Under the pieces are notes generated by a model, which made no database searches, had not been told where the DNA came from, and worked only from the letters and a program-made list of their open reading frames with translations. A program made the translations under genes and the position numbers. From Sinomicrobium kalidii (GTDB lineage Bacteria; Bacteroidota; Bacteroidia; Flavobacteriales; Flavobacteriaceae): 64,000 nucleotides of DNA. The stretch lies in the NCBI RefSeq assembly GCF_021183825.1, contig NZ_CP089211.1, forward strand, positions 3,950,501 through 4,014,500, written 5' to 3'. Position 1 is the first letter of the stretch; every line of letters begins with the position of its first letter. Of this stretch, positions 33,280 to 40,927 are shown in pieces.

Positions 33280-33801
33280 ATGAAAATGGAAGTACTTTTT
33301 TTGGCGGCATTATTGGCCCTGGGCTGTAAAACCAAACAGGTAAACAGGCATAAGCGTATGGAGGAAATCCGTACAGAAATCCGGGGGCAGCAGGATTCAG
33401 TATTATCTGTATTGAGGGAAAGGTTGGCCGAGGCTTCAAAAAAGACTCTTATCCAGGCCTCCGATATCCATTTGGAAAGCCTGCCGGATAGTTCCGGGAA
33501 TATACTGCCCTTACACTATGTTCACATCCGGGAAGGTGATACCATAGAACAGATCAAAGTTGAGGGTGGCCGTTTGGTGGCCAGTCATAAGACAAAACAG
33601 TATGATATGCAGTCCAGGGCTGCAACTTCGGAAAGCGAAAAAGCCGCCTCCACGATGACGAAAAATCAGGACCAGAAGAAATCCTCCAAAGAACAGGGAA
33701 CCGACAAGGAGGTCAAAGGTACGGGATTTCAGGCCGGCTTTTGGATAACTGCTGTGATTGTGGTCATAGTAGGGCTGGTAGTATGGAGATGGTTTAAATA
33801 G
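33280..33801 (+). CDS. candidate unimolecular spanin
   Basis: A 173-residue protein with a lipoprotein signal (MEVLFLAALLALGCK, lipobox ending in Cys near residue 16), a long charged helical and beta middle part, and a C-terminal membrane helix (FWITAVIVVIVGLVVWRWF). A lipid-anchored N-terminus plus a C-terminal inner-membrane helix is the topology of u-spanins, which fuse inner and outer membranes at the end of lysis. It follows the DUF5675 gene by 1 base. The topology is read directly; the role is inferred. Confidence 0.65.
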   Translation: MKMEVLFLAALLALGCKTKQVNRHKRMEEIRTEIRGQQDSVLSVLRERLAEASKKTLIQASDIHLESLPDSSGNILPLHYVHIREGDTIEQIKVEGGRLVASHKTKQYDMQSRAATSESEKAASTMTKNQDQKKSSKEQGTDKEVKGTGFQAGFWITAVIVVIVGLVVWRWFK

Positions 33802-33831
33802 CCTTAAAACGGTATTAAAACACAGATAAAT

Positions 33832-33963
33832 ATGGCAACAAAGGAAATCAATTACAGGGAGCAATACGGTGTTATCGTGATTTGCAAGGACGAAAAACAC
33901 CAACAGGAATTATACGAAAAACTAAAAAAGGAGGGCTTAAAATTAAAAGTAGTAACGGTATGA
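33832..33963 (+). CDS. small unknown protein, 43 aa
   Basis: A short frame ATG 33832 to TGA 33961-33963 whose stop overlaps the ATPase start (ATGA). The product MATKEINYREQYGVIVICKD, then a helical EKHQQELYEKL and a beta VVTV, looks like a single ferredoxin-like beta-alpha-beta unit. It is probably co-translated with the ATPase and could be a partner of the modification module. Confidence 0.55.
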   Translation: MATKEINYREQYGVIVICKDEKHQQELYEKLKKEGLKLKVVTV

Positions 33964-34655
33964 TAGAACTTGAAATTAAACACCAATGTAGTGATTATGA
34001 CAGCTACCGGGCTGCAAGGGTTAAAAGTATGTTTAACGCCGAAAGCGGGTGCAACTGGAATAAAAAAGTGTGTATGGACCTCCCGGAGCATTGGCAACTC
34101 GGTTTAATTGTCGGCAAGTCCGGAAGCGGAAAAACCTCATTGGGTAGGCAATTTTTTGGTAAAAACAAAATATATGATCCTTACGCGAATTGGGAGGATA
34201 ACAAACCCATTATCGATTGTATTCACCCGGACGGAGATTTTAATGCGGTGACGGGTGCGCTGGCAGGTGTTGGACTTGGGGATGTACCCAGTTGGCTCAG
34301 GCCATTTAAAGCCTTATCAAACGGGCAGCAATTCAGGGCCGGATTAGCCCGTGTTTTATCAGAGCAGCCGGACGAAGTGGTTATCGATGAATTTACCTCA
34401 GTAGTTGATCGGCAGATCGCAAAAGTGGGTGCACTTGCCTTTGGTAAAGCATGGAAAAGAACCCAAGGCAAAAAGGCGGTTCTTTTAAGCTGTCATTATG
34501 ATGTGATCGAGTGGCTCCAGCCCGATTGGGTGTATGATATGGACGCGGGCCAGTTAAAAAAAAAGCGCATTTGCGAGGTAGACCACGCATGGAACTCGAC
34601 ATTTGGAAGGTCAACGGCAGTTACTGGAAGCTATTTAAGGAACATTATTATTTAG
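33960..34655 (+). CDS. ABC-type ATPase, COG2401-like, with GNAT partner
   Basis: A 231-residue ATP-binding cassette protein without membrane domains. Walker A GKSGSGKTS is at about 52-60, the signature-like LSNGQQF near 119, Walker B VVIDEFTS near 140 and the switch His in SCHYD near 179. ATG 33960 is chosen over 33882 because it overlaps the stop of the small upstream gene. COG2401 is an ABC ATPase fused to an acetyltransferase; here the two are adjacent genes overlapping by 67 bases. It probably powers or controls the enzyme encoded next. Confidence 0.75.
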   Translation: MIELEIKHQCSDYDSYRAARVKSMFNAESGCNWNKKVCMDLPEHWQLGLIVGKSGSGKTSLGRQFFGKNKIYDPYANWEDNKPIIDCIHPDGDFNAVTGALAGVGLGDVPSWLRPFKALSNGQQFRAGLARVLSEQPDEVVIDEFTSVVDRQIAKVGALAFGKAWKRTQGKKAVLLSCHYDVIEWLQPDWVYDMDAGQLKKKRICEVDHAWNSTFGRSTAVTGSYLRNIII

Positions 34656-35080
34656 ACCTGGCCATGCCCCCAGCAGCCGAATATTTTGTCGGGACTATCA
34701 ACGGGGAACTTGTGGCGCATGTGGCTGTGTGTCCCTTGTTTACGGCTAAGGCGTACAGGGCTACCAGGCTTGTCGTAATGCCCGAATGGCAGGGTGCGGG
34801 TGTTGGCGTAAAATTTCTAAATGAAGTTTGTAAATACCACAGGCAGGGCCACGGTCGCAAACACAAAAAATTTGGGACATTTTTCCATACGACACATCCT
34901 CAGCTGTGTGCCGCGTTAAGACGGCATCCCGATTGGATACAAACAAGGTCTACCCTGTACGGGGAAAATAAAAAAAGAAGCGCGACAAGTATGGAAAAGA
35001 CAGGAAACGGCCTAATGACCGGGCTGGGATATGGAGGGCATTTCAGGGCTGTACAGTCCTTCAAATATATTGCAGAATGA
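34589..35080 (+). CDS. GNAT acyltransferase, candidate Mom-like DNA modifier
   Basis: A 163-residue GNAT protein. ATG 34589 (MELDIWKVNG) follows a GAGG ribosome site; the upstream frame start at 34571 is a TTG. The GNAT core shows GELVAHVAVCPLF, then ATRLVVMPEWQGAGVGVKFL, an acetyl-CoA loop of the Q/R-x-x-G-x-G/A type (QGAGVG). Mu places its mom modification gene, also of the GNAT fold, at the same right-end position. Together with the ATPase and formyltransferase this suggests acylation of DNA bases as protection from restriction. Substrate is inference; an ordinary protein or small-molecule target is possible. Confidence 0.65.
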   Translation: MELDIWKVNGSYWKLFKEHYYLDLAMPPAAEYFVGTINGELVAHVAVCPLFTAKAYRATRLVVMPEWQGAGVGVKFLNEVCKYHRQGHGRKHKKFGTFFHTTHPQLCAALRRHPDWIQTRSTLYGENKKRSATSMEKTGNGLMTGLGYGGHFRAVQSFKYIAE

Positions 35081-35745
35081 AAAAGGTAAAAGTATTTATA
35101 AGTGGCCAGAAATGGTTTGGCCAGGAAGTTTTCAGGTTATGTCTGGATCATGATAAGATCGAAGTTGCAGGCGTATGTGCCCCGGTAGGTGATAAATATA
35201 TCGGGGCATTGGCCCGACTTTTCGATGTGCCGATAGTACCAGCAGGATCACTTAATTATGAAACCATGCCGGAAGGTATTGATTTAGGGATCACGGCACA
35301 TTCATTTGATTACATAGGGAAGCGTACACGCTACAAAACACGCCTTGGATGGATAGGATATCACCCCAGCCTTTTACCGCGCCACAGGGGCCGTTCATCC
35401 ATTGAATGGGCCATTAGGATGCGGGACCATATTACAGGCGGCACCGTCTTTTGGTTAAACAGTGGCATCGATCGCGGGGATATAGCCAAACAGGACTGGT
35501 GTTGGATTGACCCGGCACTATACGCTATGGAACCCAAAAAGGCTGCAAGAAGGTTATGGGAGGACGAACTCCTGCCAATGGGTAAAAGGTTAATGACCGA
35601 TGCGTTGGACGATATAACCTCGGGAATAATGAACAAAACCCCGCAGGACAACAGGTTTAGTACGTTTGAACCCAATACGGATGTAAAGGATATTTATAAA
35701 CCTGACCTGTTAATGCTCGAGAAGTATGCCTCGCCCTCGAATTGA
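35077..35745 (+). CDS. formyltransferase-like protein
   Basis: A 222-residue protein of the formyl-THF transferase fold (Fmt/PurN type). The conserved GYHPSLLPRHRGRSSIEWAI motif lies near residue 93, and the NSGIDRGDIAKQDW segment near 128 holds the catalytic-type Asp. The usual Asn before the His is not obvious (GITAHSF in its place). It overlaps the GNAT gene by 4 bases and ends the phage coding region. It may provide a formyl or related group to the modification pathway; sugar- or amino-formylation are alternatives. Confidence 0.75.
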   Translation: MKKVKVFISGQKWFGQEVFRLCLDHDKIEVAGVCAPVGDKYIGALARLFDVPIVPAGSLNYETMPEGIDLGITAHSFDYIGKRTRYKTRLGWIGYHPSLLPRHRGRSSIEWAIRMRDHITGGTVFWLNSGIDRGDIAKQDWCWIDPALYAMEPKKAARRLWEDELLPMGKRLMTDALDDITSGIMNKTPQDNRFSTFEPNTDVKDIYKPDLLMLEKYASPSN

Positions 35746-35760
35746 GACCACCATACAGGT

Positions 35761-35821
35761 CCAAACTTGGCTTTAGAGCGCAAGGAATTAATTGTTACCT
35801 TGCGCTAAGTGCCAAGCGTGG
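35761..35821. terminator. long inverted repeat at end of phage late operon
   Basis: AGCGCAAGG (35777-35785) pairs with CCTTGCGCT (35798-35806), and outer arms CTTGGC (35766-35771) and GCCAAG (35811-35816) extend the stem. A T-run follows at 35822-35827, so this may terminate the last operon; it may also be part of the phage end structure. Confidence 0.55.
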
Positions 35822-35823
35822 TT

Positions 35824-35842
35824 TTTTGGTACAATTCGTTTT
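35824..35842. repeat. transposase-binding-like repeat R2
   Basis: TTTTGGTACAATTCGTTTT. An almost identical copy begins exactly 22 bases later, the spacing expected of Mu transposase sites (22-bp sites). Confidence 0.6.
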
Positions 35843-35845
35843 CAG

Positions 35846-35864
35846 TTTTGGCACAATTCGTTTT
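35846..35864. repeat. transposase-binding-like repeat R1
   Basis: TTTTGGCACAATTCGTTTT, 18 of 19 bases the same as the copy at 35824. It lies after the last phage gene and before the host-like RiPP promoter. Confidence 0.6.
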
Positions 35865-35888
35865 GCCGATTATATGGTTTAAAAATAA

Positions 35889-35905
35889 AAGGATACTTGT
35901 TTTCA
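35889..35905. other. candidate prophage right terminus
   Basis: AAGGATACTTGTTTTCA ends in CA and, read inward, resembles a degraded third copy (TGAAAACAAGTATCC against TGAAAACGAATTGTACC). Mu-type elements end in 5'-TG...CA-3'. The target duplication would be the bases just after 35905; it cannot be checked here. Confidence 0.4.
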
Positions 35906-35932
35906 ATATAAAAGAATTAACATAACCAACGA

Positions 35933-35946
35933 TACTTTCGCGAAAG
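35933..35946 (+). promoter_or_regulatory. palindrome/near -7 box before RiPP gene
   Basis: TACTTTCG (35933-35940) is one base from TAnnTTTG and overlaps the 12-base palindrome CTTTCGCGAAAG (35935-35946). This looks like a promoter with an operator, about 70 bases before the precursor gene. Confidence 0.35.
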
Positions 35947-36014
35947 ATGGACATATATCCTGAGTGTCCTTAAAAGTTCAGGAAAAGTATAATCAACCGT
36001 TAAACTGTTTAATT

Positions 36015-36197
36015 ATGAAAAAATTAAGATTAGACAAATTGAAATTAAAGGCAGAAGACATACTTCAAAAAGAAGATATGAGAGCCATTCTTGGAGGATC
36101 CGGATCTGACTGCCCTGATGGCCAATTCCAATGTTCATGTAATGGAACTAGTTATGGATGTGTAAGTAGTGTACAGGAGTGTTGGAATAAATGTTAA
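36015..36197 (+). CDS. GG-leader RiPP precursor peptide with six-Cys core
   Basis: A 60-residue precursor. ATG 36015 (MKKLRLDKLKLKAEDI) is chosen over an upstream frame start at 35964, which would lie over the promoter. The leader ends in LGG (residues 26-28), the double-glycine site cut by C39-type exporters, and its Lys/Leu-rich start matches the Bacteroidota GG-leader family (TIGR04149 style). The 32-residue core has six Cys (core positions 5, 12, 14, 21, 28, 32), several Ser/Thr and no Pro-rich part, suitable for disulfides, thioether rings or S-glycosylation. A terminator follows 20 bases after the stop. Confidence 0.72.
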   Translation: MKKLRLDKLKLKAEDILQKEDMRAILGGSGSDCPDGQFQCSCNGTSYGCVSSVQECWNKC

Positions 36198-36216
36198 TTA
36201 ACCTTTATTAACTTAA

Positions 36217-36246
36217 TGGGTAAACAAAATCGTTTGCCCATTTTTT
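36217..36246 (+). terminator. terminator after RiPP precursor
   Basis: TGGGTAAAC, loop AAAATC, GTTTGCCCA, then six T. It would let the short precursor message be made in excess over the biosynthesis genes, with read-through for the rest. Confidence 0.72.
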
Positions 36247-36254
36247 ATATTCTA

Positions 36255-37835
36255 ATGATTATGAATAGTAAAATTAAGGGGGGAGCGAGTCCCCGCTTTG
36301 TTAGTAAACAACTGTCCTTTTTGTTTAACTATAGTCAGAAAGCTTTGATATTAGTCTTGATATTTGGTGCTGCTATGACTGATATAACGGCGCAGCATGC
36401 AAATATATACGGAAATGTAATTAAGGCCGAAGATTCTTCAGAGGTTTGGTTTTGCCGTTTTATAGATGGTGATCCCCAGAATTATTATTTTATGTATGAT
36501 AATACTTTAATTAAAGATAAAGTATTTGAAAAATCTTTCCCGGTTTCCGGAGCAGGGATTATTACCATTGCTCCGAATAAAAATATTCCCAAATTATACT
36601 TAATATGTGATGAAGGAGACGAGATAGAGCTCAATATAAGCAGAGATACAAATCAAAAGGCAATTGTAAATTTCGGAGGAAGTAATGCAAAGGGACATGA
36701 GTTATTTTATGCTTTGCATAGAGGAGGAAGTTTGGATAGTATAATCGATAATGATATTATTAAGATTGCAAAAAATGAGCAGGAAGCTATAGAACAAATT
36801 GAAAAGAAAAAAAAGGGATTTCTCCAACCTTTTGACAGGCTTTTAGACGACGGGGAAATTTCACCCTCATTTTATACATTGGTAAAAGCACAGGTCGAAG
36901 CAAACTTTGTAAGTTCTGTAAAGAGTGTGGCTTTTCATTATTTATTTAATTCAAAGTCTGGCAGGATTCACTTAAATAAATCGGCTTTAAAAGAAATCCT
37001 TAGGGTCATGTTTAATAGATATGATCCGTTTTCAGATAAATATGGAAACATTGATTTGGTTTCCCGGGTACTGAATTCAGAATCAAAAGGCAAACTGATA
37101 GAAAAGGAGATACTTACAGGAAAAATAAATGATATAGGATTGTGGAAGAAAGATTCGGAAGTCAGTAATTCTTACGCTCCGGTTGAAATCCAACATCGGA
37201 TGATGGCCATAAAATTAATGTTCAACAGATATTATGGTATAGGGGATATTAAAGAAGACGAATATAATTTTAAACGGTTGAAGAAAGCTTTTCCGGGCAG
37301 TCCTTACATTTCACCGCTTTCGAAATACTTTAAAGAAGAAAAGGATGAAGAAAAAAGTATGGCATACACTTTTGCGTTGTACGAAAAGAAAAGTGAGAAG
37401 ATAAAAATAAAAAATGTATATGCTGATAGCGATCTTTCGTCTGTAATTAAATCTGAACTGGACGGAAAACCAATTTTTGTTGATATATGGGCCACCTGGT
37501 GCGGGCCCTGTAAAGAGGAATTCCAACATTCTGCTTCACTACATGATTTTTTGAAAGAACACGATGTCGCCTTACTGTATTTATCTGTAGATGAGCCCCG
37601 GGTAGGAGAGAAATGGCAAAGAGACATTAGTGAGTATAATCTGCAAGGATATCATTATCTGGCTACCCGGCAGGTCTTTTCCGATTTGAAAAAAATTTTA
37701 AAAATAGATAGCCATATTCCTATTCCGAGATATCTGCTGTTTAATTCCCGTGGAAAATTGCTGGAAGGGGATATGCCGAAACCATCTGAAGGGGAGAAAC
37801 TGTACTCCAGGATATCAGAGTTACTTCGACAATAA
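36255..37835 (+). CDS. TlpA-type thioredoxin-domain protein
   Basis: About 526 residues from ATG 36255 (ATG 36261 also possible); a longer frame from 36216 would start inside the terminator. An N-terminal membrane or signal helix (ALILVLIFGAAMTDITAQ) is followed by a beta-rich and helical middle part and a C-terminal thioredoxin domain with FVDIWATWCGPCKEEF; active-site Cys near 416 and 419. Proteins of this shape often accompany Bacteroidota GG-leader peptides and glycocin-type clusters, where they form or shuffle disulfides in the periplasm. The partner is likely the six-Cys peptide encoded just upstream. Confidence 0.8.
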   Translation: MIMNSKIKGGASPRFVSKQLSFLFNYSQKALILVLIFGAAMTDITAQHANIYGNVIKAEDSSEVWFCRFIDGDPQNYYFMYDNTLIKDKVFEKSFPVSGAGIITIAPNKNIPKLYLICDEGDEIELNISRDTNQKAIVNFGGSNAKGHELFYALHRGGSLDSIIDNDIIKIAKNEQEAIEQIEKKKKGFLQPFDRLLDDGEISPSFYTLVKAQVEANFVSSVKSVAFHYLFNSKSGRIHLNKSALKEILRVMFNRYDPFSDKYGNIDLVSRVLNSESKGKLIEKEILTGKINDIGLWKKDSEVSNSYAPVEIQHRMMAIKLMFNRYYGIGDIKEDEYNFKRLKKAFPGSPYISPLSKYFKEEKDEEKSMAYTFALYEKKSEKIKIKNVYADSDLSSVIKSELDGKPIFVDIWATWCGPCKEEFQHSASLHDFLKEHDVALLYLSVDEPRVGEKWQRDISEYNLQGYHYLATRQVFSDLKKILKIDSHIPIPRYLLFNSRGKLLEGDMPKPSEGEKLYSRISELLRQ

Positions 37836-37845
37836 TAGAGAAAAC

Positions 37846-38967
37846 ATGTCTGGTATAAATAACAGTTCGTGTAGTATGGAACCCGTATTTGACAAAATCA
37901 ATGTTTTGAATGAGGTATTGCGGCAACATATCTCCAAGACTAAAAATATTGGGTTGTTAAACGGAAAAATGGGGGTGAGCCTTTATTTTTTTAATCTTTC
38001 AAAGCAAACGAATGACATAGCTTTTCAAGAGTTAGCGGAAAGCCTGATAATGGAGCTATACGAAGAAGCAGGTAAAACTAATATTCAACCGGATTTTGAA
38101 AATGGATTGGCAGGGATAGCATCGGGCATTATCTATTTGGTGAATAATAATTTTGTAGAGGCCGATTTAGATGATATTTTATCTGATGTGGAAGATAGAA
38201 TGTATAAATATATAACCGAACATATAGGAAAACTTCCAATTGGAATAAGACGGGGGATAATGGGATTTATCTTTTATTATCTCTATCGTTTACAACAATA
38301 TGATCTGACACAAGAGAGCGCAAAGATCTATATCCTGAAGCGAATATTGGTTGACCTCACCAACCGCATGTGTGAACTGATGGAAAAGGGAGATATCAAG
38401 ACTTCTGATCCGTTATTGTTTGATATTTCCTGGGACCTTCCGATATCGCTTGTGCTTCTGGCAAAAATAAGAGCAATGAACTTTTATACCTCTAAAATAG
38501 ATAGAATTTTAGAATATTTGTCTCCTATCGTATTATCTCTTTACCCCAATTTAGCCGGAAACAGGTTGTATCTTCTGTTCGGTATAGAAAGTGTTTTGCA
38601 AGAGGTTAATATGCCCAACTGGAAGAAGCATGCTGATTTACTGAAAAAAGACTTACAGCTTACACAGATTCTTAATGAAGAGTTCAGGAATAAAAATATT
38701 CATTTTGCTGATGGAATTACAGGGATAAGTTTTATTAGCAAACATTTATATAACGTAACACAAGACAAATCAATTTTATTTGAACACAGGGATTTACTGA
38801 AAAAAATAGTAGAATCTGAATATTGGGACAACATGATGATCGATAAAGAAGAGAAAAATAATGTCGGGATTTTTTATGGGATGTCGGGGATCGGTTTATT
38901 TTTGATAGAAATTTTAAAAACGGAATGTAGAAGAAATGATAATTCTACGACAAAAATAGCGCCATAA
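37846..38967 (+). CDS. LanC-like cyclase family protein
   Basis: A 373-residue protein starting at ATG 37846 (MSGINNSSCSMEPVFD). It has the repeated helical-barrel glycine motifs of LanC proteins: LLNGKMGVSLYFFNLS, FENGLAGIASGIIYL, IRRGIMGFIFYYLYRL, FADGITGISFISKHL and FYGMSGIGLFLIEIL. LanC enzymes close thioether rings using zinc held by two Cys and a His. I do not see the usual zinc ligands (for example the CHG motif), so it may be inactive or a binding partner. No LanB or LanM dehydratase is in the window. Confidence 0.68.
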   Translation: MSGINNSSCSMEPVFDKINVLNEVLRQHISKTKNIGLLNGKMGVSLYFFNLSKQTNDIAFQELAESLIMELYEEAGKTNIQPDFENGLAGIASGIIYLVNNNFVEADLDDILSDVEDRMYKYITEHIGKLPIGIRRGIMGFIFYYLYRLQQYDLTQESAKIYILKRILVDLTNRMCELMEKGDIKTSDPLLFDISWDLPISLVLLAKIRAMNFYTSKIDRILEYLSPIVLSLYPNLAGNRLYLLFGIESVLQEVNMPNWKKHADLLKKDLQLTQILNEEFRNKNIHFADGITGISFISKHLYNVTQDKSILFEHRDLLKKIVESEYWDNMMIDKEEKNNVGIFYGMSGIGLFLIEILKTECRRNDNSTTKIAP

Positions 38968-38970
38968 TCC

Positions 38971-39765
38971 ATGAAAAATAATATCGTAAAATTAAAGGAT
39001 ATCACTTTTTTTATTCCGATAAAGATTGATACTGTTAATCGGCTTGAAAATCTTCTGGCAGTGACGGAGTTTTTGTTGAAATATTTCGATACCAATATAA
39101 ACGTTTGGGAATATGGATGTTGGAATAACAATATTTTGTCGAAACTTTTGCCAAAGGAAGTTACTTATAGATTCGTAGAAGATTATGACCCTATTTTTCA
39201 CCGGACCAGGTATATTAATGATATGATTAAGAGGTGTAACACTCCGTATATATCCCTATGGGACACAGATATAATTGTTTCTCCCAGGCAAGTTGTGGAG
39301 GCCGTAGACCTTTTAAAGAAAGGAGAAGCCGATTTTGTTACCCCTTATAAGGATAAATTTTTGGATACCTCTTTTATCATCAGAGAATTATACTTAAAAG
39401 TAAGAGATATTGATGTACTTGAAAAAAACATTGGGAAAATGAATGAATTGTATAATCCCGATCCTGTAGGTGGAGTCTTTTTTGCCGGTACTGATGCTTA
39501 TGTTAGTTCCGGAATGGAAAATGAAAATTTTTACGGTTGGGGAAGAGAGGACGGAGAACGTGTAAACAGATGGAGGATTCTGGGATATAAGCATAAGCAT
39601 GTTTTAGGGCCATTATTCCATTTGTCTCATGAAAGAGGAGAAAATAGCAGATTTCATAGTCCCAGTCAAAACGATATAAAGTATTCCGAATTGCTTCGTA
39701 TCGTTTCGATGTCAAAAGAAGAGTTAAATAATGAAATAAAAGCATGGAAAAGGACGCAGGCCTAA
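38971..39765 (+). CDS. galactosyltransferase-related glycosyltransferase
   Basis: A 264-residue GT-A fold enzyme. The DxD-type metal site is in YISLWDTDIIVSP (near residue 93), and a C-terminal ENFYGWGREDGERVNRWRIL block matches the Glyco_transf_7C/galactosyltransferase-related family (acceptor and Trp-rich loop). It starts 3 bases after the LanC-like gene. Such enzymes recur in flavobacterial RiPP clusters and could glycosylate the peptide. Confidence 0.75.
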   Translation: MKNNIVKLKDITFFIPIKIDTVNRLENLLAVTEFLLKYFDTNINVWEYGCWNNNILSKLLPKEVTYRFVEDYDPIFHRTRYINDMIKRCNTPYISLWDTDIIVSPRQVVEAVDLLKKGEADFVTPYKDKFLDTSFIIRELYLKVRDIDVLEKNIGKMNELYNPDPVGGVFFAGTDAYVSSGMENENFYGWGREDGERVNRWRILGYKHKHVLGPLFHLSHERGENSRFHSPSQNDIKYSELLRIVSMSKEELNNEIKAWKRTQA

Positions 39766-40556
39766 TTCTTGACCGGGTGGTATAATATATTCGTAATACT
39801 GCCCACTGTTGTAAAAACGGGTCTCCATCTGAAGGTAGTATTAGGATTATGAACAGCTGTATTATTGGTATAATCTCCAATATAAAATTTAGATTCGTTT
39901 CCGCTTAAAACAAATTCCCCTTCACCACCAAAATCCATTATTTCAGATCCTGCATTTGCCAATAGTGTGGGGAGTAATACTTCATGATGTCCACACCATC
40001 CATCAAGCAAGGCCTGGTCTATAAAATGAAGCGCTTCTTTTGATATCCTGTATATGGGATTGAAAGATCTTATTCTTTTCTCCATCGGAATAGACTTATT
40101 ATGGTATTTCAACGTGTCCCACCAGGGCCATTGAGGTTCAACATGAGATCTTTGAACATGTGTGCTGATAAAATCATTGTGCACATTGGAGAAAGAGTCA
40201 AAAAAAAGTTTCCAATTCCCGGTATATCTTACATCATCTTCTATATACCAGTAATAATCGTAATCAGGAAAATTCCTGAAAAATTTCAAAACGGGAAAGT
40301 GATTGTTGCCCGGAACAAGTTCAGACCCCAGAGAAATATACCCGAGATCTGAGAGAATGTTATCGGTAAAACAGAAAATGGGAAGTGAACTTAAATTTTC
40401 CGGGATTGCGGATCTACCTTGTTTATGATATAATAAAATGGCATCATTTCCTGATAACTTGGCTGTAGTATGAATATCCTTAAAGGTGTCAATTGCGGAA
40501 ACAGATGGCTTATTACATAAAAATAGGAATACCTGCTTATTTTTTAATACGTTCAT
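39762..40556 (-). CDS. glycosyltransferase-like protein (DUF3405-like)
   Basis: A 264-residue protein, convergent with the previous gene (4-base overlap at the ends). It has YYWYIEDDVRYTGNWKLFF (near residue 107), an EDD acidic motif typical of GT-A enzymes, plus HVQRSHVEPQWPWWDTLK. No signal peptide. It is AT-rich like the RiPP genes, so it probably belongs to the cluster, but it could serve another glycan. Confidence 0.6.
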   Translation of the reverse strand: MNVLKNKQVFLFLCNKPSVSAIDTFKDIHTTAKLSGNDAILLYHKQGRSAIPENLSSLPIFCFTDNILSDLGYISLGSELVPGNNHFPVLKFFRNFPDYDYYWYIEDDVRYTGNWKLFFDSFSNVHNDFISTHVQRSHVEPQWPWWDTLKYHNKSIPMEKRIRSFNPIYRISKEALHFIDQALLDGWCGHHEVLLPTLLANAGSEIMDFGGEGEFVLSGNESKFYIGDYTNNTAVHNPNTTFRWRPVFTTVGSITNILYHPVKN

Positions 40557-40927
40557 AAGGTATTTTTAAATATATGAAATCGGAAAGTTCTAAAGTCTTT
40601 AGAAACTATAGCCTCTAACAAATTTGTAAAAAATACATTTATTAACAAAATAATTTTTTTAGATTAAAAATTAGCTAAAAGCAATATTTATGGGTTTTTT
40701 TAGCAAATTCAAACCTATTCTTTTAATGTGATTTTTACATTTAATTTTGTTTTGACTGCAAATTCTTCTACATTTATCCCCGTGTAACACCACGGCAGAT
40801 CATTTTGAGGGGGCGGTAAACATAAATAATACAATCGATTGTTTTCGGGGCTTCATAAATGAAAACCGACATTTTTTCCTTTGCCAGAAGGAAGCGAACA
40901 AAACAAACTAACTAAAAACTTTAACGA
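40557..40927. other. intergenic region before susC
   Basis: AT-rich, 371 bases between a leftward glycosyltransferase gene and susC. Apart from the susC promoter no gene, repeat or RNA is seen. The predicted 5' leader of susC would be about 145 bases. Confidence 0.7.
40746..40776 (+). promoter_or_regulatory. susC promoter (TTTG-N19-TAnnTTT)
   Basis: TTTG (40746-40749), exactly 19 bases, then TACATTTA (40769-40776). This matches the Bacteroidota consensus TTTG-N19-TAnnTTTG except the last base. Confidence 0.6.

Larger units (their letters stand above)
1..35905. mobile_element. Mu-like transposable prophage (left end outside window)
   Basis: A contiguous run of phage genes from a MuA-type transposase to a right-end modification module. 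Gene content follows the Mu plan: A, B, early genes, terminase, portal gp29-like, gpF, gpG, protease/scaffold, capsid, sheath, tube, frameshifted chaperones, tape measure, gp44/45/46/47-like baseplate, fibres and lysis genes. Unlike Mu, the packaging and head-completion genes are on the minus strand. The right boundary is placed at a CA dinucleotide at 35904-35905, just outside 22-bp-spaced repeats that resemble transposase sites. That end point is inference, because the left end and the target duplication cannot be seen. Confidence 0.88.

Noticed and set aside
36216..36254. Start of the thioredoxin gene at 36216
   Set aside because: The codons would lie inside the precursor terminator; ATG 36255 or 36261 is better placed.
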